From the NCBI GenBank assembly GCA_913050015.1, contig CAJXAZ010000040.1, forward strand, positions 1-6,046: DNA of 6,046 bases, written 5' to 3'. Within the stretch, counting starts at the first letter, position 1, and every line of letters starts with the position of its first letter. This document shows positions 1-5,372 of this stretch, one piece after another. The notes below the pieces were generated by a model that was not told the DNA's origin, did not search any database, and was given only the letters and a program-made list of their open reading frames with translations. This DNA comes from an uncultured Gammaproteobacteria bacterium. Its GTDB lineage: Bacteria; Pseudomonadota; Gammaproteobacteria; Magnimaribacterales; D2472. The position numbers and the translations under genes were made by a program.

Positions 1-1094
1 GAATGAGAATACATACTAACTGGATTGCCATCAAACCATCCCATGTAACCTTCATAAATCCCTCGTACTGACCATGAAACCCATCCATAAGCTTCTCCAA
101 CATCAAGCTCTTTAGGTAGCTTGATTGAACGCATCAGGCTGTAAACATCCTTACCCTCATTCATACCATCTATAGTCTCGTCGTGCACATATTGAATAGC
201 ATCTCGATAACGAATCATCTCTCTATTAATGTTGTCGTTTCCTAGAATAGGCTCCCCATGACTCGGTAACAATATTTCTGGACCTAGTGCTAGAACACGA
301 TTAATTGAATCTATATAGTCCAAAGCCCATCTTGGCTTAGTTCCTCTCAAGGTATAGATATTTGGAAATGAGCGATAAAATAAATCACCAACAAAAGCTG
401 CTTTGTATTTCGGCATCCAAACTGTGAGAGCATCGTAAGTTTCTGCAGGTGTATGCATTATCTCAAATGTCTCATTTCCTAAAGTAAAATTAAGGTTCTT
501 TTCAAATAGTGTATTCGGCAATATATTATTACTAGAAATTTCATTTTTAAGCGAAGGTGATGTTGTAGGTACATTTAAGTCGAAGCCAAATTGTGCACTA
601 TTTCTTTTAATAAAGAGGTTCTTAAGACGCTTTTGATATTTTAGAAATTCAACCATATTATTTTGTGCAATAACTTTTGTTTCAGCTTCGCGCCACAGAG
701 GAACTCCACCAATATGATCAGGATGACCATGGGTGATAATAATAGAATGAATCGCGTCGTCATTAATAGCACTAAGAAGGCTCTTATGTTTGGGTGCCAT
801 AGCCTGTAAAGATGTATCGATAATTACATTTCCCTCACCCGTTACTATCATGAAAGTATTGCCGAAACCTGTTGCCTTGTAGATAACTGAATTTATTTTT
901 TGAGCTTCAGTCTGGCTGCTACCTTGTTGTAAATGCATGCTTGGATCTACATTAGCTAACTTTAATGCTTCAGGGCTATATCCATCATCTGCATTAAGCG
1001 AGAAGGGAGCGCAGAGTGTCAAAACCGTCCCTATATAAAATACTTTATTCTTAACTCTAGTTAAGTACCTATTCATAAACCTATCTTTATTCAT
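1..1094 (-). CDS. Secreted metallo-beta-lactamase-fold hydrolase, alkyl sulfatase-like (3' end outside window)
   Basis: The frame is open from ATG at 1094 to the window edge, giving 364 codons and no stop. An AAAGGA Shine-Dalgarno (1101-1106) sits 6 bases before the ATG. Residues 1-35 look like a Sec signal peptide ending SLNA, so the enzyme should be periplasmic or secreted. The metal motif THGHPDH gives H122, H124, D126 and H127; further likely ligands are E218 (in HTPAET), D237 and H279 (in PSHGEP). YTLRG at 247-251 and GWFDGNP at 352-358 are hallmarks of SdsA1/YjcS-type alkyl sulfatases, which release sulfate from alkyl sulfates. In those enzymes, as I recall them, an AEN glutamate lies exactly where D237 lies here, ten residues before the YTLRG tyrosine. 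The substrate may therefore differ. Classical members have about 650 residues, so the dimerisation and SCP2-like C-terminal parts may lie beyond the edge. It follows the MFS gene by 40 bases, probably in one operon. Confidence 0.88.
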   Translation of the reverse strand, partial: MNKDRFMNRYLTRVKNKVFYIGTVLTLCAPFSLNADDGYSPEALKLANVDPSMHLQQGSSQTEAQKINSVIYKATGFGNTFMIVTGEGNVIIDTSLQAMAPKHKSLLSAINDDAIHSIIITHGHPDHIGGVPLWREAETKVIAQNNMVEFLKYQKRLKNLFIKRNSAQFGFDLNVPTTSPSLKNEISSNNILPNTLFEKNLNFTLGNETFEIMHTPAETYDALTVWMPKYKAAFVGDLFYRSFPNIYTLRGTKPRWALDYIDSINRVLALGPEILLPSHGEPILGNDNINREMIRYRDAIQYVHDETIDGMNEGKDVYSLMRSIKLPKELDVGEAYGWVSWSVRGIYEGYMGWFDGNPVSMYSH

Positions 1095-1134
1095 ATCGCA
1101 TCCTTTAAAAACATTAATTTTATTTTGACACAAT

Positions 1135-2391
1135 CTAGGAATTTCTTATAGCCTTTGGACGTCCAAGAAGATATGCAGCATAAGCTCCCATAATTCCAAA
1201 GATTGAAATTATTAAGTAATATATTTTGTAGCCTGTTCCGCCTGGGTATAGCTCTAATAGCGGAGCACTAATAAGTGGAAGATAGAATTCAGGGAAATAA
1301 CCAATCATAGAAATCATACCAATAGCTAAGCCTTTTATTTTATTAGGAACATTACACCCACCTAATGTAGCCCAATAAATACCACGAACTCCATAGGTCA
1401 ATAATCCAATTAGCAGCACGACAACAAGCATCAGGATAGATGCTGAATTGGTGGGCAAGAAAGCCATAAGGGCTAGAGATAAAGAGGCTAGCACTAATAA
1501 TATACATAGTACTTTTTCAGGACTACTCCAGTCTCCAATAAAGCCTGCTGTTATTCCTCCAATAGGCCTCATCCATAATTTAGCAACGGTAATTGTTCCA
1601 ACAGCTACTGCTGACAAGCCAAAGTTTTCTTGAAGATAAGCCGAAAATGAATAAGTTGCATAAAACAGCTGATACCCACAAATAATACAGATTGCACAAA
1701 GCCAAATTTCTCTATGCCTTAAGACTGTCATCAAATCATTTTTGAAGTTGCTATCTGATGTCTTATTATCGGAGGCAGATTCATCGAAGTCGTCAAGAAG
1801 CCAATATACGAGCGGCGCAACCAAGAGTAAAACAACTATATATAGATAAATGACCTGTTGAAGTGCCATGCTTGTTGAACCAGATTCTTGACTTAGTACG
1901 TATGCAAAAAGAGCAATAGCAAGAGTCGCTAATATAGCCTCGACCAATCCTCTGCCTCCATCTAGAATCCCAAAGAATTTACCTTGCTGATCTTTGTTAG
2001 CTAGCATTGCAACTAACTTTATATGTGCCGACCAAAATGTAAGACCTGTAGCAATTCCCCAAGCTCCATAAATGAAAAGCAATGAAGAGTAGGAGGGCAT
2101 AGTCGAAAACCACATACCTATGAGGGCAGTAGCTACTAATGATGATGCAAGCAGCTTGCGTGATGAAAAGCGATCTGCGAGCCAGCCACTAGGAACGTAA
2201 CTGATCATAAAAATAAATCCCAGCATAGAACTACAATATCGAAGTTGTGTTTGAGTAATATCAAATGACTCTAATATAGAAATCTCAAAATTTTGTCTTA
2301 AGTAAAGGAGTGGATAGATAGAACCTGCAGCTACGACAATAAGAGCAAGCTGATAATAACTTCGAAAAGCATTTGAATTAAAAAACAGCAA
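1135..2391 (-). CDS. Major facilitator superfamily (MFS) transporter, probable TTG start
   Basis: This 418-residue protein has the length and about twelve hydrophobic segments expected of an MFS carrier in the inner membrane. The loop after helix 2 carries the MFS signature as G69-W-L-A-D73-R74 with R78-K79. A weaker copy in the second half contains GFIGDWSSPEK, at about residues 280-290. The hydrophilic charged stretch at about 198-230 is the usual central loop between helices 6 and 7. The segment FGILDGGRGLVE near residue 140 is like a group of UhpC/NarK-like carriers, but the substrate cannot be told. No in-frame ATG precedes the first helix. TTG at 2391 has a GAG six bases upstream (2398-2400). 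An out-of-frame ATG lies at 2402. The gene precedes the alkyl sulfatase-like hydrolase by 40 bases, so the carrier may move that enzyme's substrate or product (inference). Confidence 0.9.
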   Translation of the reverse strand: MLFFNSNAFRSYYQLALIVVAAGSIYPLLYLRQNFEISILESFDITQTQLRYCSSMLGFIFMISYVPSGWLADRFSSRKLLASSLVATALIGMWFSTMPSYSSLLFIYGAWGIATGLTFWSAHIKLVAMLANKDQQGKFFGILDGGRGLVEAILATLAIALFAYVLSQESGSTSMALQQVIYLYIVVLLLVAPLVYWLLDDFDESASDNKTSDSNFKNDLMTVLRHREIWLCAICIICGYQLFYATYSFSAYLQENFGLSAVAVGTITVAKLWMRPIGGITAGFIGDWSSPEKVLCILLVLASLSLALMAFLPTNSASILMLVVVLLIGLLTYGVRGIYWATLGGCNVPNKIKGLAIGMISMIGYFPEFYLPLISAPLLELYPGGTGYKIYYLIISIFGIMGAYAAYLLGRPKAIRNS

Positions 2392-2469
2392 TGAAAACTC
2401 ATAATTGAAAGTGTATTTTAGTTTAGCCTTGTTAGGTTATAACGCCTAATACACATCTAAATGTGCAGA
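2392..2469 (-). other. Gap between lipoprotein gene and MFS gene
   Basis: This 78-base spacer holds a small perfect hairpin, CACAT-ctaa-ATGTG (2452-2465), directly after the lipoprotein stop codon. No T-run follows it on the minus strand, so it is a weak terminator at best and may be an mRNA 3'-end structure. Closer to the MFS gene, a TTATAA/TATAAC stretch on the minus strand (about 2434-2440) could be a -10 element, but I find no matching -35. Whether the MFS gene has its own promoter is therefore open. Confidence 0.35.
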
Positions 2470-2694
2470 TTATTTTGTAATTTCAACCCTATCACTTTCG
2501 CAATAAAATATAGTTCCTTTTGTACCTCGAGGAGGATAACCTAGCTTCGCATCAAGCTCCCCAACAGAAGCTATACATTCCTCAAGGCTGCTATATATTT
2601 TCTTTGATGCAGTATTTTGCGTCTCACTTACTGTATTTTCACCACAACTAGAAATTACTAAAACAGATCCTATTATTATCAAAATATTTTTCAT
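2470..2694 (-). CDS. Small predicted lipoprotein, unknown function
   Basis: A 74-residue protein with a lipoprotein signal: Lys2, a hydrophobic stretch at 4-14, then the lipobox ISSC with the acylated cysteine at position 17. Residue 18 is Gly rather than Asp, so by the usual Lol rule it would go to the outer membrane. After a Ser/Thr/Asn-rich linker (19-31), a short domain follows with two cysteines, C40 and C65, that could form a disulfide in the periplasm. I do not recognise the domain. The Shine-Dalgarno is poor: the nearest purine-rich match (AAGGGAA on the minus strand, 2713-2719) is about 18 bases before the ATG. It stands 78 bases ahead of the MFS gene on the same strand, so it may be the first gene of that unit or a separate one. 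Confidence 0.75.
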   Translation of the reverse strand: MKNILIIIGSVLVISSCGENTVSETQNTASKKIYSSLEECIASVGELDAKLGYPPRGTKGTIFYCESDRVEITK

Positions 2695-2830
2695 CTAATA
2701 ATTCTACTATATTCCCTTCAATCTTCTAATATTTTTAATAGCAACTGTCTGAAAGTCAGTCTTATCAGTTAATATGATTTAATAAATTGAATAATCAATA
2801 TTTAGATTATTTTAATACAGGAATTATTAA
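2695..2830. promoter_or_regulatory. Divergent promoter region between the lipoprotein gene and gene A
   Basis: This 136-base, very AT-rich region must drive the lipoprotein gene leftward and gene A rightward. On the minus strand, TATAGT (2706-2711) is a -10-like hexamer without a clear -35. On the plus strand, TAATAT (2770-2775) is -10-like, again without a convincing -35. A short inverted repeat CTGA-aag-TCAG occupies 2749-2759, and a longer one lies at 2790-2811 (listed separately). The exact promoters cannot be assigned by eye. Confidence 0.35.
2790..2811. repeat. Inverted repeat upstream of gene A
   Basis: AATAATC (2790-2796) and GATTATT (2805-2811) are perfect 7-base complementary arms around an 8-base AT-only centre. 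The repeat ends 19 bases before the ATG of gene A and just ahead of its Shine-Dalgarno (AGGA in 2819-2822). It could be an operator or a weak 5'-leader hairpin. In such AT-rich DNA a chance origin is possible. Confidence 0.4.
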
Positions 2831-3478
2831 ATGGAATTTTTAGTTAAAACAGATGATCAAACCGTAAATGAATATATTTACGAGCTTCAGGATGATTGTT
2901 TTAGGCTGCACATGTTTTCAAAGGAGCTTGTTTTAGAGGTCTTTACTGAAAAGCAGAGAGAAAGTCTTTTTGAATTCTTGATGGATTTTTCAGAAGAACC
3001 ACAATATCAAATATTAAGATTACTTGGTTTTTACCATGAGGTTAACCCTCAAAGACAAGAGGCAGTTCTTTTGAAGATATATGCACTTATCGATGAGGCT
3101 AAGGAATACTCTAAAAATATTCTTATTCAATCACCTGATGAAAGAAGGATAAGAGCATCCGCTGAATGGATGTATCTAGATGGTGATTCAGTTAGTGACA
3201 TAGTTGATGAAATGATTAGTACAGGTCTTCTTGAGCAATATACTGATGATACTAATAAAGTTTCACTGAAAGATGGCCATATCCAAAGGATTGGTGAATA
3301 CGTCAAAGCTTTTCCTAATTTTGACAAACTTGACGAAATAGATAAACAAGGTGAAGATTTTAGGCATAACTTTCTAGATCTAGAAAAAGTTAAGCACTTG
3401 GACTCTAAAACTGATGAGATGGATACCCAGGTTAGATCTATTTTAGTTAAACATTCAGACGACTCAGGAGCAAATTAA
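2831..3478 (+). CDS. Unrecognised protein A, paralog of B and C, with a helix-turn-helix-like segment
   Basis: A 215-residue, soluble, mostly helical and acidic protein without signal peptide or membrane segment. I do not recognise the family. It aligns with gene C from Y15 and C23 (same positions in both) through an EPQY-x-x-LRL block (56-64) to a segment of charged residues and a GDSVSDI turn (about 105-128) that resembles a helix-turn-helix. PQY to that turn is 63 residues, against 62 in C and 59 between the matching sites of B. A differs in having a longer linker after the turn and an extra acidic tail (165-215) rich in Asp, Glu and Lys, perhaps coiled. An AGGA site lies 8 bases before the ATG. 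Its end is tightly coupled to a small membrane-protein gene starting at 3480. A DNA- or partner-binding regulatory role is a guess. Confidence 0.85.
   Translation: MEFLVKTDDQTVNEYIYELQDDCFRLHMFSKELVLEVFTEKQRESLFEFLMDFSEEPQYQILRLLGFYHEVNPQRQEAVLLKIYALIDEAKEYSKNILIQSPDERRIRASAEWMYLDGDSVSDIVDEMISTGLLEQYTDDTNKVSLKDGHIQRIGEYVKAFPNFDKLDEIDKQGEDFRHNFLDLEKVKHLDSKTDEMDTQVRSILVKHSDDSGAN
3466..3470 (+). promoter_or_regulatory. Shine-Dalgarno inside gene A for the 52-residue membrane protein
   Basis: AGGAG lies within the last codons of gene A, with 9 bases between it and the ATG at 3480. It is the strongest ribosome-binding match in the window and supports translation of the small downstream frame, probably coupled to that of gene A. 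Confidence 0.6.
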
Positions 3479-3479
3479 A

Positions 3480-3638
3480 ATGGAAGCTTTATTATTTATT
3501 TTCGTGATCTTTGGTTTATATAAGGCCTCGGAAGACGAGTCAAAATTAACTAGAGTAATTGTAGTTTGTGGCGGCGGCTTATTTGTTATTTTCGTATTTG
3601 CTCTGGTTTTTGGCGTCCATTACAACAACTTGAATTGA
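3480..3638 (+). CDS. Small two-helix membrane protein, unknown function
   Basis: ATG at 3480 opens a 52-codon frame ending at TGA 3636-3638. It begins one base after the stop codon of gene A. The AGGAG at 3466-3470 is well placed, so coupled translation is likely. The product has a short hydrophobic helix at about 3-14, a charged loop (KASEDESK, 15-22), then a clear membrane helix at about 26-46 containing a GGG patch, and a short polar tail. It has no cleavable signal. I do not recognise a family. Its 3' end overlaps the end of rluE, on the other strand, by 19 bases. The start site, spacing and hydrophobic pattern argue that it is real; its short length is the main doubt. Confidence 0.65.
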   Translation: MEALLFIFVIFGLYKASEDESKLTRVIVVCGGGLFVIFVFALVFGVHYNNLN

Positions 3639-4153
3639 CCAGCTTTAAGGTTCTCTACAGACCATTCACCAATAGCTGCACGAACTAGCCTAAGAGTAGG
3701 AAGCTTAATCGCAGCAGTCATTCTTCTAACCTGGCGATTTCTACCCTCATCAATAACAAGCTCAATCCAACTGTCAGGAATACTTTTACGAACTCTTATT
3801 GGAGGAATGCGTTCCCATATATCAGGTTCAGGAATAAGTTTGCAAGAGACAGCTCTTGCCGGACCATCTTTTAACTTAACGCCTTTCATTAAAGTGTCAC
3901 AGTCTTTCTGCGTGGCTATACCTTCTACTTGAGCCCAATAAGTTTTGGGTAGTTTATATCTTGGATCACTTATCTTAGCTTGAAGCTTTCCATCATCAGT
4001 AAGTATCATCAGACCTTCAGAGTCATAGTCCAGACGCCCAGCAGGGTATACGTCTTTAACGTTTATGTAATCTGATAAGGTTTTTCTATCACCGTCATCA
4101 GTGAACTGACAGAGAACCTGAAAAGGCTTATTAAAAATGACTAATTTACTCAT
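3620..4153 (-). CDS. rluE: 23S rRNA pseudouridine synthase RluE
   Basis: RluE converts one uridine in domain V of 23S rRNA (U2457 in E. coli) to pseudouridine during assembly of the large ribosomal subunit. The 177-residue protein starts directly with the catalytic domain (KLVIFNKP) and has no S4 domain, as in RluE and unlike RluB or RsuA. The RsuA-family catalytic motif is PAGRLDYDSEGL with the nucleophile Asp42. ELVIDEGRNRQVRRMTA (about 132-148) and LRLVRAAIGEW (about 154-164) are further family motifs. E. coli RluE is longer, mainly at the N terminus, so this is a compact but complete version. The ATG at 4153 has an AGGAAG just 2 bases upstream. It is convergent with the small membrane-protein gene and divergent from gene B. 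Confidence 0.92.
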   Translation of the reverse strand: MSKLVIFNKPFQVLCQFTDDGDRKTLSDYINVKDVYPAGRLDYDSEGLMILTDDGKLQAKISDPRYKLPKTYWAQVEGIATQKDCDTLMKGVKLKDGPARAVSCKLIPEPDIWERIPPIRVRKSIPDSWIELVIDEGRNRQVRRMTAAIKLPTLRLVRAAIGEWSVENLKAGQFKLL

Positions 4154-4172
4154 GACTTCCTATTACAAAGAC

Positions 4173-4230
4173 TATTAATGTGCTCATTGTAACCCGTCCG
4201 CTATATATCAAGGGATATGAGCAATTAATA
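4173..4230. repeat. Long imperfect inverted repeat between rluE and gene B
   Basis: TGCTCAT (4181-4187) pairs with ATGAGCA (4217-4223). After one unpaired G (4180), ATTAAT (4174-4179) pairs with ATTAAT (4224-4229), and T4173 pairs with A4230. That makes 14 pairs with a single bulge around a 29-base centre. It could be a two-site operator for a dimeric regulator, since the arm centres are about 43 bases (four helical turns) apart. It could also form a hairpin in the rluE leader. Confidence 0.55.
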
Positions 4231-4272
4231 TAGAACTGCCCTAAGTCTTAAGTGAAATAAAAAGAAATTACC

Positions 4273-4302
4273 TTAACTGGTACATCTCAAAGGGTTTACA
4301 CT
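4273..4302 (+). promoter_or_regulatory. Possible sigma-70 promoter of gene B
   Basis: TTAACT (4273-4278, four of six matches to -35) and TACACT (4297-4302, matching the TAnAnT core) are 18 bases apart. The start of transcription would fall near 4309, ahead of the AAAGG ribosome-binding site (4319-4323). By-eye matches of this quality are common in AT-rich DNA. Confidence 0.3.
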
Positions 4303-4328
4303 AGCGAAATATATAAATAAAGGTATAG

Positions 4329-4838
4329 ATGGCTGAGCTAATCACGTTAATAGAAAAAACAATTCCAAAATTCAAAGAAAAATCTGAGTTTGAATCTATT
4401 TCTGAATATATTAGTCATATATCAGAATCTATAGAGCGTGCTCTTCAGCGTAATAAATCTATTACAACTGATGGCGAATATGGAAAAAACCCTGGTGAGG
4501 GCATAAAGGTATTTGAACACCAAGACGTCAGCCCAGTGTATAAAATAAAAAATTTACTAGCTTATAAGCCCTTAGGTCTAGAGGATATTAAAGAGATAAT
4601 GCAACAAGCTTCTAATATCAAGGCTATTCAAAATAGTCTATGTAAAAGAGGAACAACTGCTGAAAAAATGAATCTTTATTTATGTTGGTCCCTATATGAG
4701 CAGGGCATTTCAATTGCAGAGATTTATGATATCTCAGAAAAAAACTGTGCTTGGAACAGCGGCTCGAAAGATGATGTTATGAATAAAATTAAGAAATGGT
4801 CTAATAAGTTTAGATGGCAGAGGAATATCACTAAATAA
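4329..4838 (+). CDS. Unrecognised protein B, paralog of A and C, with a helix-turn-helix-like C-terminal segment
   Basis: A 169-residue soluble protein with no signal or membrane segment; family not recognised. The N-terminal 45 residues look helical and amphipathic and differ from those of A and C. A polar, Gly-rich linker (46-65) leads to SPVYKIKNLL (68-77), which matches the PQY block of A and C. The C-terminal segment (about 112-163) has the turn GISIAEI (126-132) and the tryptophan W157. The distance from the turn serine S128 to W157 is 29 residues, exactly as from S124 to W153 in C. The pattern of helix, turn with [ST]-I-x-[DE]-I, and helix ending in K-W-x-x-K-[FY] resembles a helix-turn-helix, so nucleic-acid binding is possible but unproven. 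AAAGG lies 5 bases before the ATG. It stands alone, divergent from rluE and convergent with the MAPEG gene. Confidence 0.83.
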   Translation: MAELITLIEKTIPKFKEKSEFESISEYISHISESIERALQRNKSITTDGEYGKNPGEGIKVFEHQDVSPVYKIKNLLAYKPLGLEDIKEIMQQASNIKAIQNSLCKRGTTAEKMNLYLCWSLYEQGISIAEIYDISEKNCAWNSGSKDDVMNKIKKWSNKFRWQRNITK

Positions 4839-4859
4839 AAGAGCTTAGCAATCTAGCTC
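4833..4859 (-). terminator. Intrinsic terminator for the MAPEG gene, overlapping the end of gene B
   Basis: On the minus strand, GAGCT (4859-4855) pairs with AGCTC (4845-4841), and the TTTTATTT that follows (4840-4833) is the T-run of an intrinsic terminator. An alternative pairing gives a seven-pair stem with one bulge and a four-base loop. The gene it would end stops at 4883. On the plus strand the nearest T-run (4871-4877) is 11 bases past the stem, so termination of gene B here would be weaker. Confidence 0.5.
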
Positions 4860-4882
4860 CACCATCATAATTTTTTTGTCTA

Positions 4883-5245
4883 TTAGGTTAGATTGATCGC
4901 CATCTTCACAAGACAACCAATAGAAATAATCCAGATAAGGCTTCTTATATTTTGAGCTTCATATCCATTTTCATTGGCAGGCTTGGTTGCAATACCTGAA
5001 ACGTATATAGGAGCAAAAACAAGTCTCAAGCACAACCAGACAAGGGCAACTGTTTCATTCGATTCGACATTTAAGTGAATAGATAAAATTGCGAGTACAA
5101 AAAATACCGGCAAGGATTCTGCAAAATTATGAGCTGCTTTTCTAGCTCTTTCAGAAGCAGCCTCACCAAATTTAGATTTTACTAAATTGGGTAACATTAT
5201 ATGAATCAAAGCTAAAAGCGAGGTGTATAAAATTATATTTATCAT
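4883..5245 (-). CDS. MAPEG-family small integral membrane protein
   Basis: A 120-residue protein with four hydrophobic helices (about 2-20, 45-58, 65-85 and 103-119), the size and layout of bacterial MAPEG proteins. The family includes microsomal glutathione transferases and eicosanoid synthases. The diagnostic stretch is R35-K36 followed by H39-N40-F-x-E43-S44-L-P46 at the start of helix 2. WLCLRLVFAPIYVSGI (70-85) and RSLIWIISIG near the C terminus are also typical. Bacterial members of this branch are mostly uncharacterised; glutathione-dependent activity in the inner membrane is possible but cannot be inferred safely. An AAGGA site (5253-5257) stands 7 bases before the ATG. The gene appears to be transcribed alone, ending at the hairpin at 4833-4859. 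Confidence 0.85.
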   Translation of the reverse strand: MINIILYTSLLALIHIMLPNLVKSKFGEAASERARKAAHNFAESLPVFFVLAILSIHLNVESNETVALVWLCLRLVFAPIYVSGIATKPANENGYEAQNIRSLIWIISIGCLVKMAINLT

Positions 5246-5372
5246 TTCTTATTCCTTATTATATTAAGTTGAGTATTCTGCCATATTCTAAGAAAGAGCG
5301 GTGATATTACATATTATGATTTTAAAGTTGATATGATTGGTTCTTACAAGAACTTAATAAAGGATAGGCCAA
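5246..5372. promoter_or_regulatory. Divergent promoter region between the MAPEG gene and gene C
   Basis: This 127-base AT-rich spacer must serve both genes. On the plus strand, TATGAT (5332-5337) is a five-of-six -10 match, with ATTACA (5306-5311) as a poorly spaced -35 (20 bases). It would start transcription near 5344, inside the palindrome at 5340-5353. A second small palindrome TTCT-a-AGAA lies at 5286-5294. The region probably holds the gene C promoter, but the exact boxes are uncertain. Confidence 0.35.
5340..5353. repeat. Palindrome GTTCTTACAAGAAC upstream of gene C
   Basis: Six-base arms GTTCTT and AAGAAC are perfectly complementary around a two-base centre. The palindrome ends 19 bases before the gene C ATG and 7 bases before its AGGA ribosome-binding site (5361-5364). 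With the two-base centre it is better suited to a protein dimer than to an RNA hairpin. A related half-spaced copy, TTCT-a-AGAA, is at 5286-5294. Confidence 0.5.

Larger units (their letters stand above)
4154..4328. promoter_or_regulatory. Divergent promoter region between rluE and gene B
   Basis: This 175-base spacer must hold promoters for both flanking genes. For rluE, TACAAT on the minus strand (4186-4191) is a fair -10, and TTGATA (4206-4211) a fair -35, but they are only 14 bases apart, so the pair is doubtful. For gene B a better pair is listed at 4273-4302. A long imperfect inverted repeat (4173-4230) covers the rluE side and overlaps that TACAAT. Confidence 0.4.

Noticed and set aside
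1448..1633. A 61-codon plus-strand frame
   Set aside because: It lies wholly antisense within the well-supported MFS gene, has no ribosome-binding site that stands out, and its translation shows no recognisable pattern; it is a shadow of the transporter.
2452..2465. Hairpin CACAT-ctaa-ATGTG as a terminator of the lipoprotein gene
   Set aside because: The stem is only five pairs and AT-rich, and no T-run follows it on the minus strand, so it was not listed as a terminator.
2787..2816. TTGAAT ... TTTAAT as a sigma-70 promoter for gene A
   Set aside because: The spacing of 18 bases is acceptable, but transcription would start at or after the Shine-Dalgarno, leaving no usable leader.
3127..3327. 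A 66-codon minus-strand frame
   Set aside because: It is antisense within gene A, whose frame is supported by paralogy with C, and has a Ser-rich composition typical of shadow frames.
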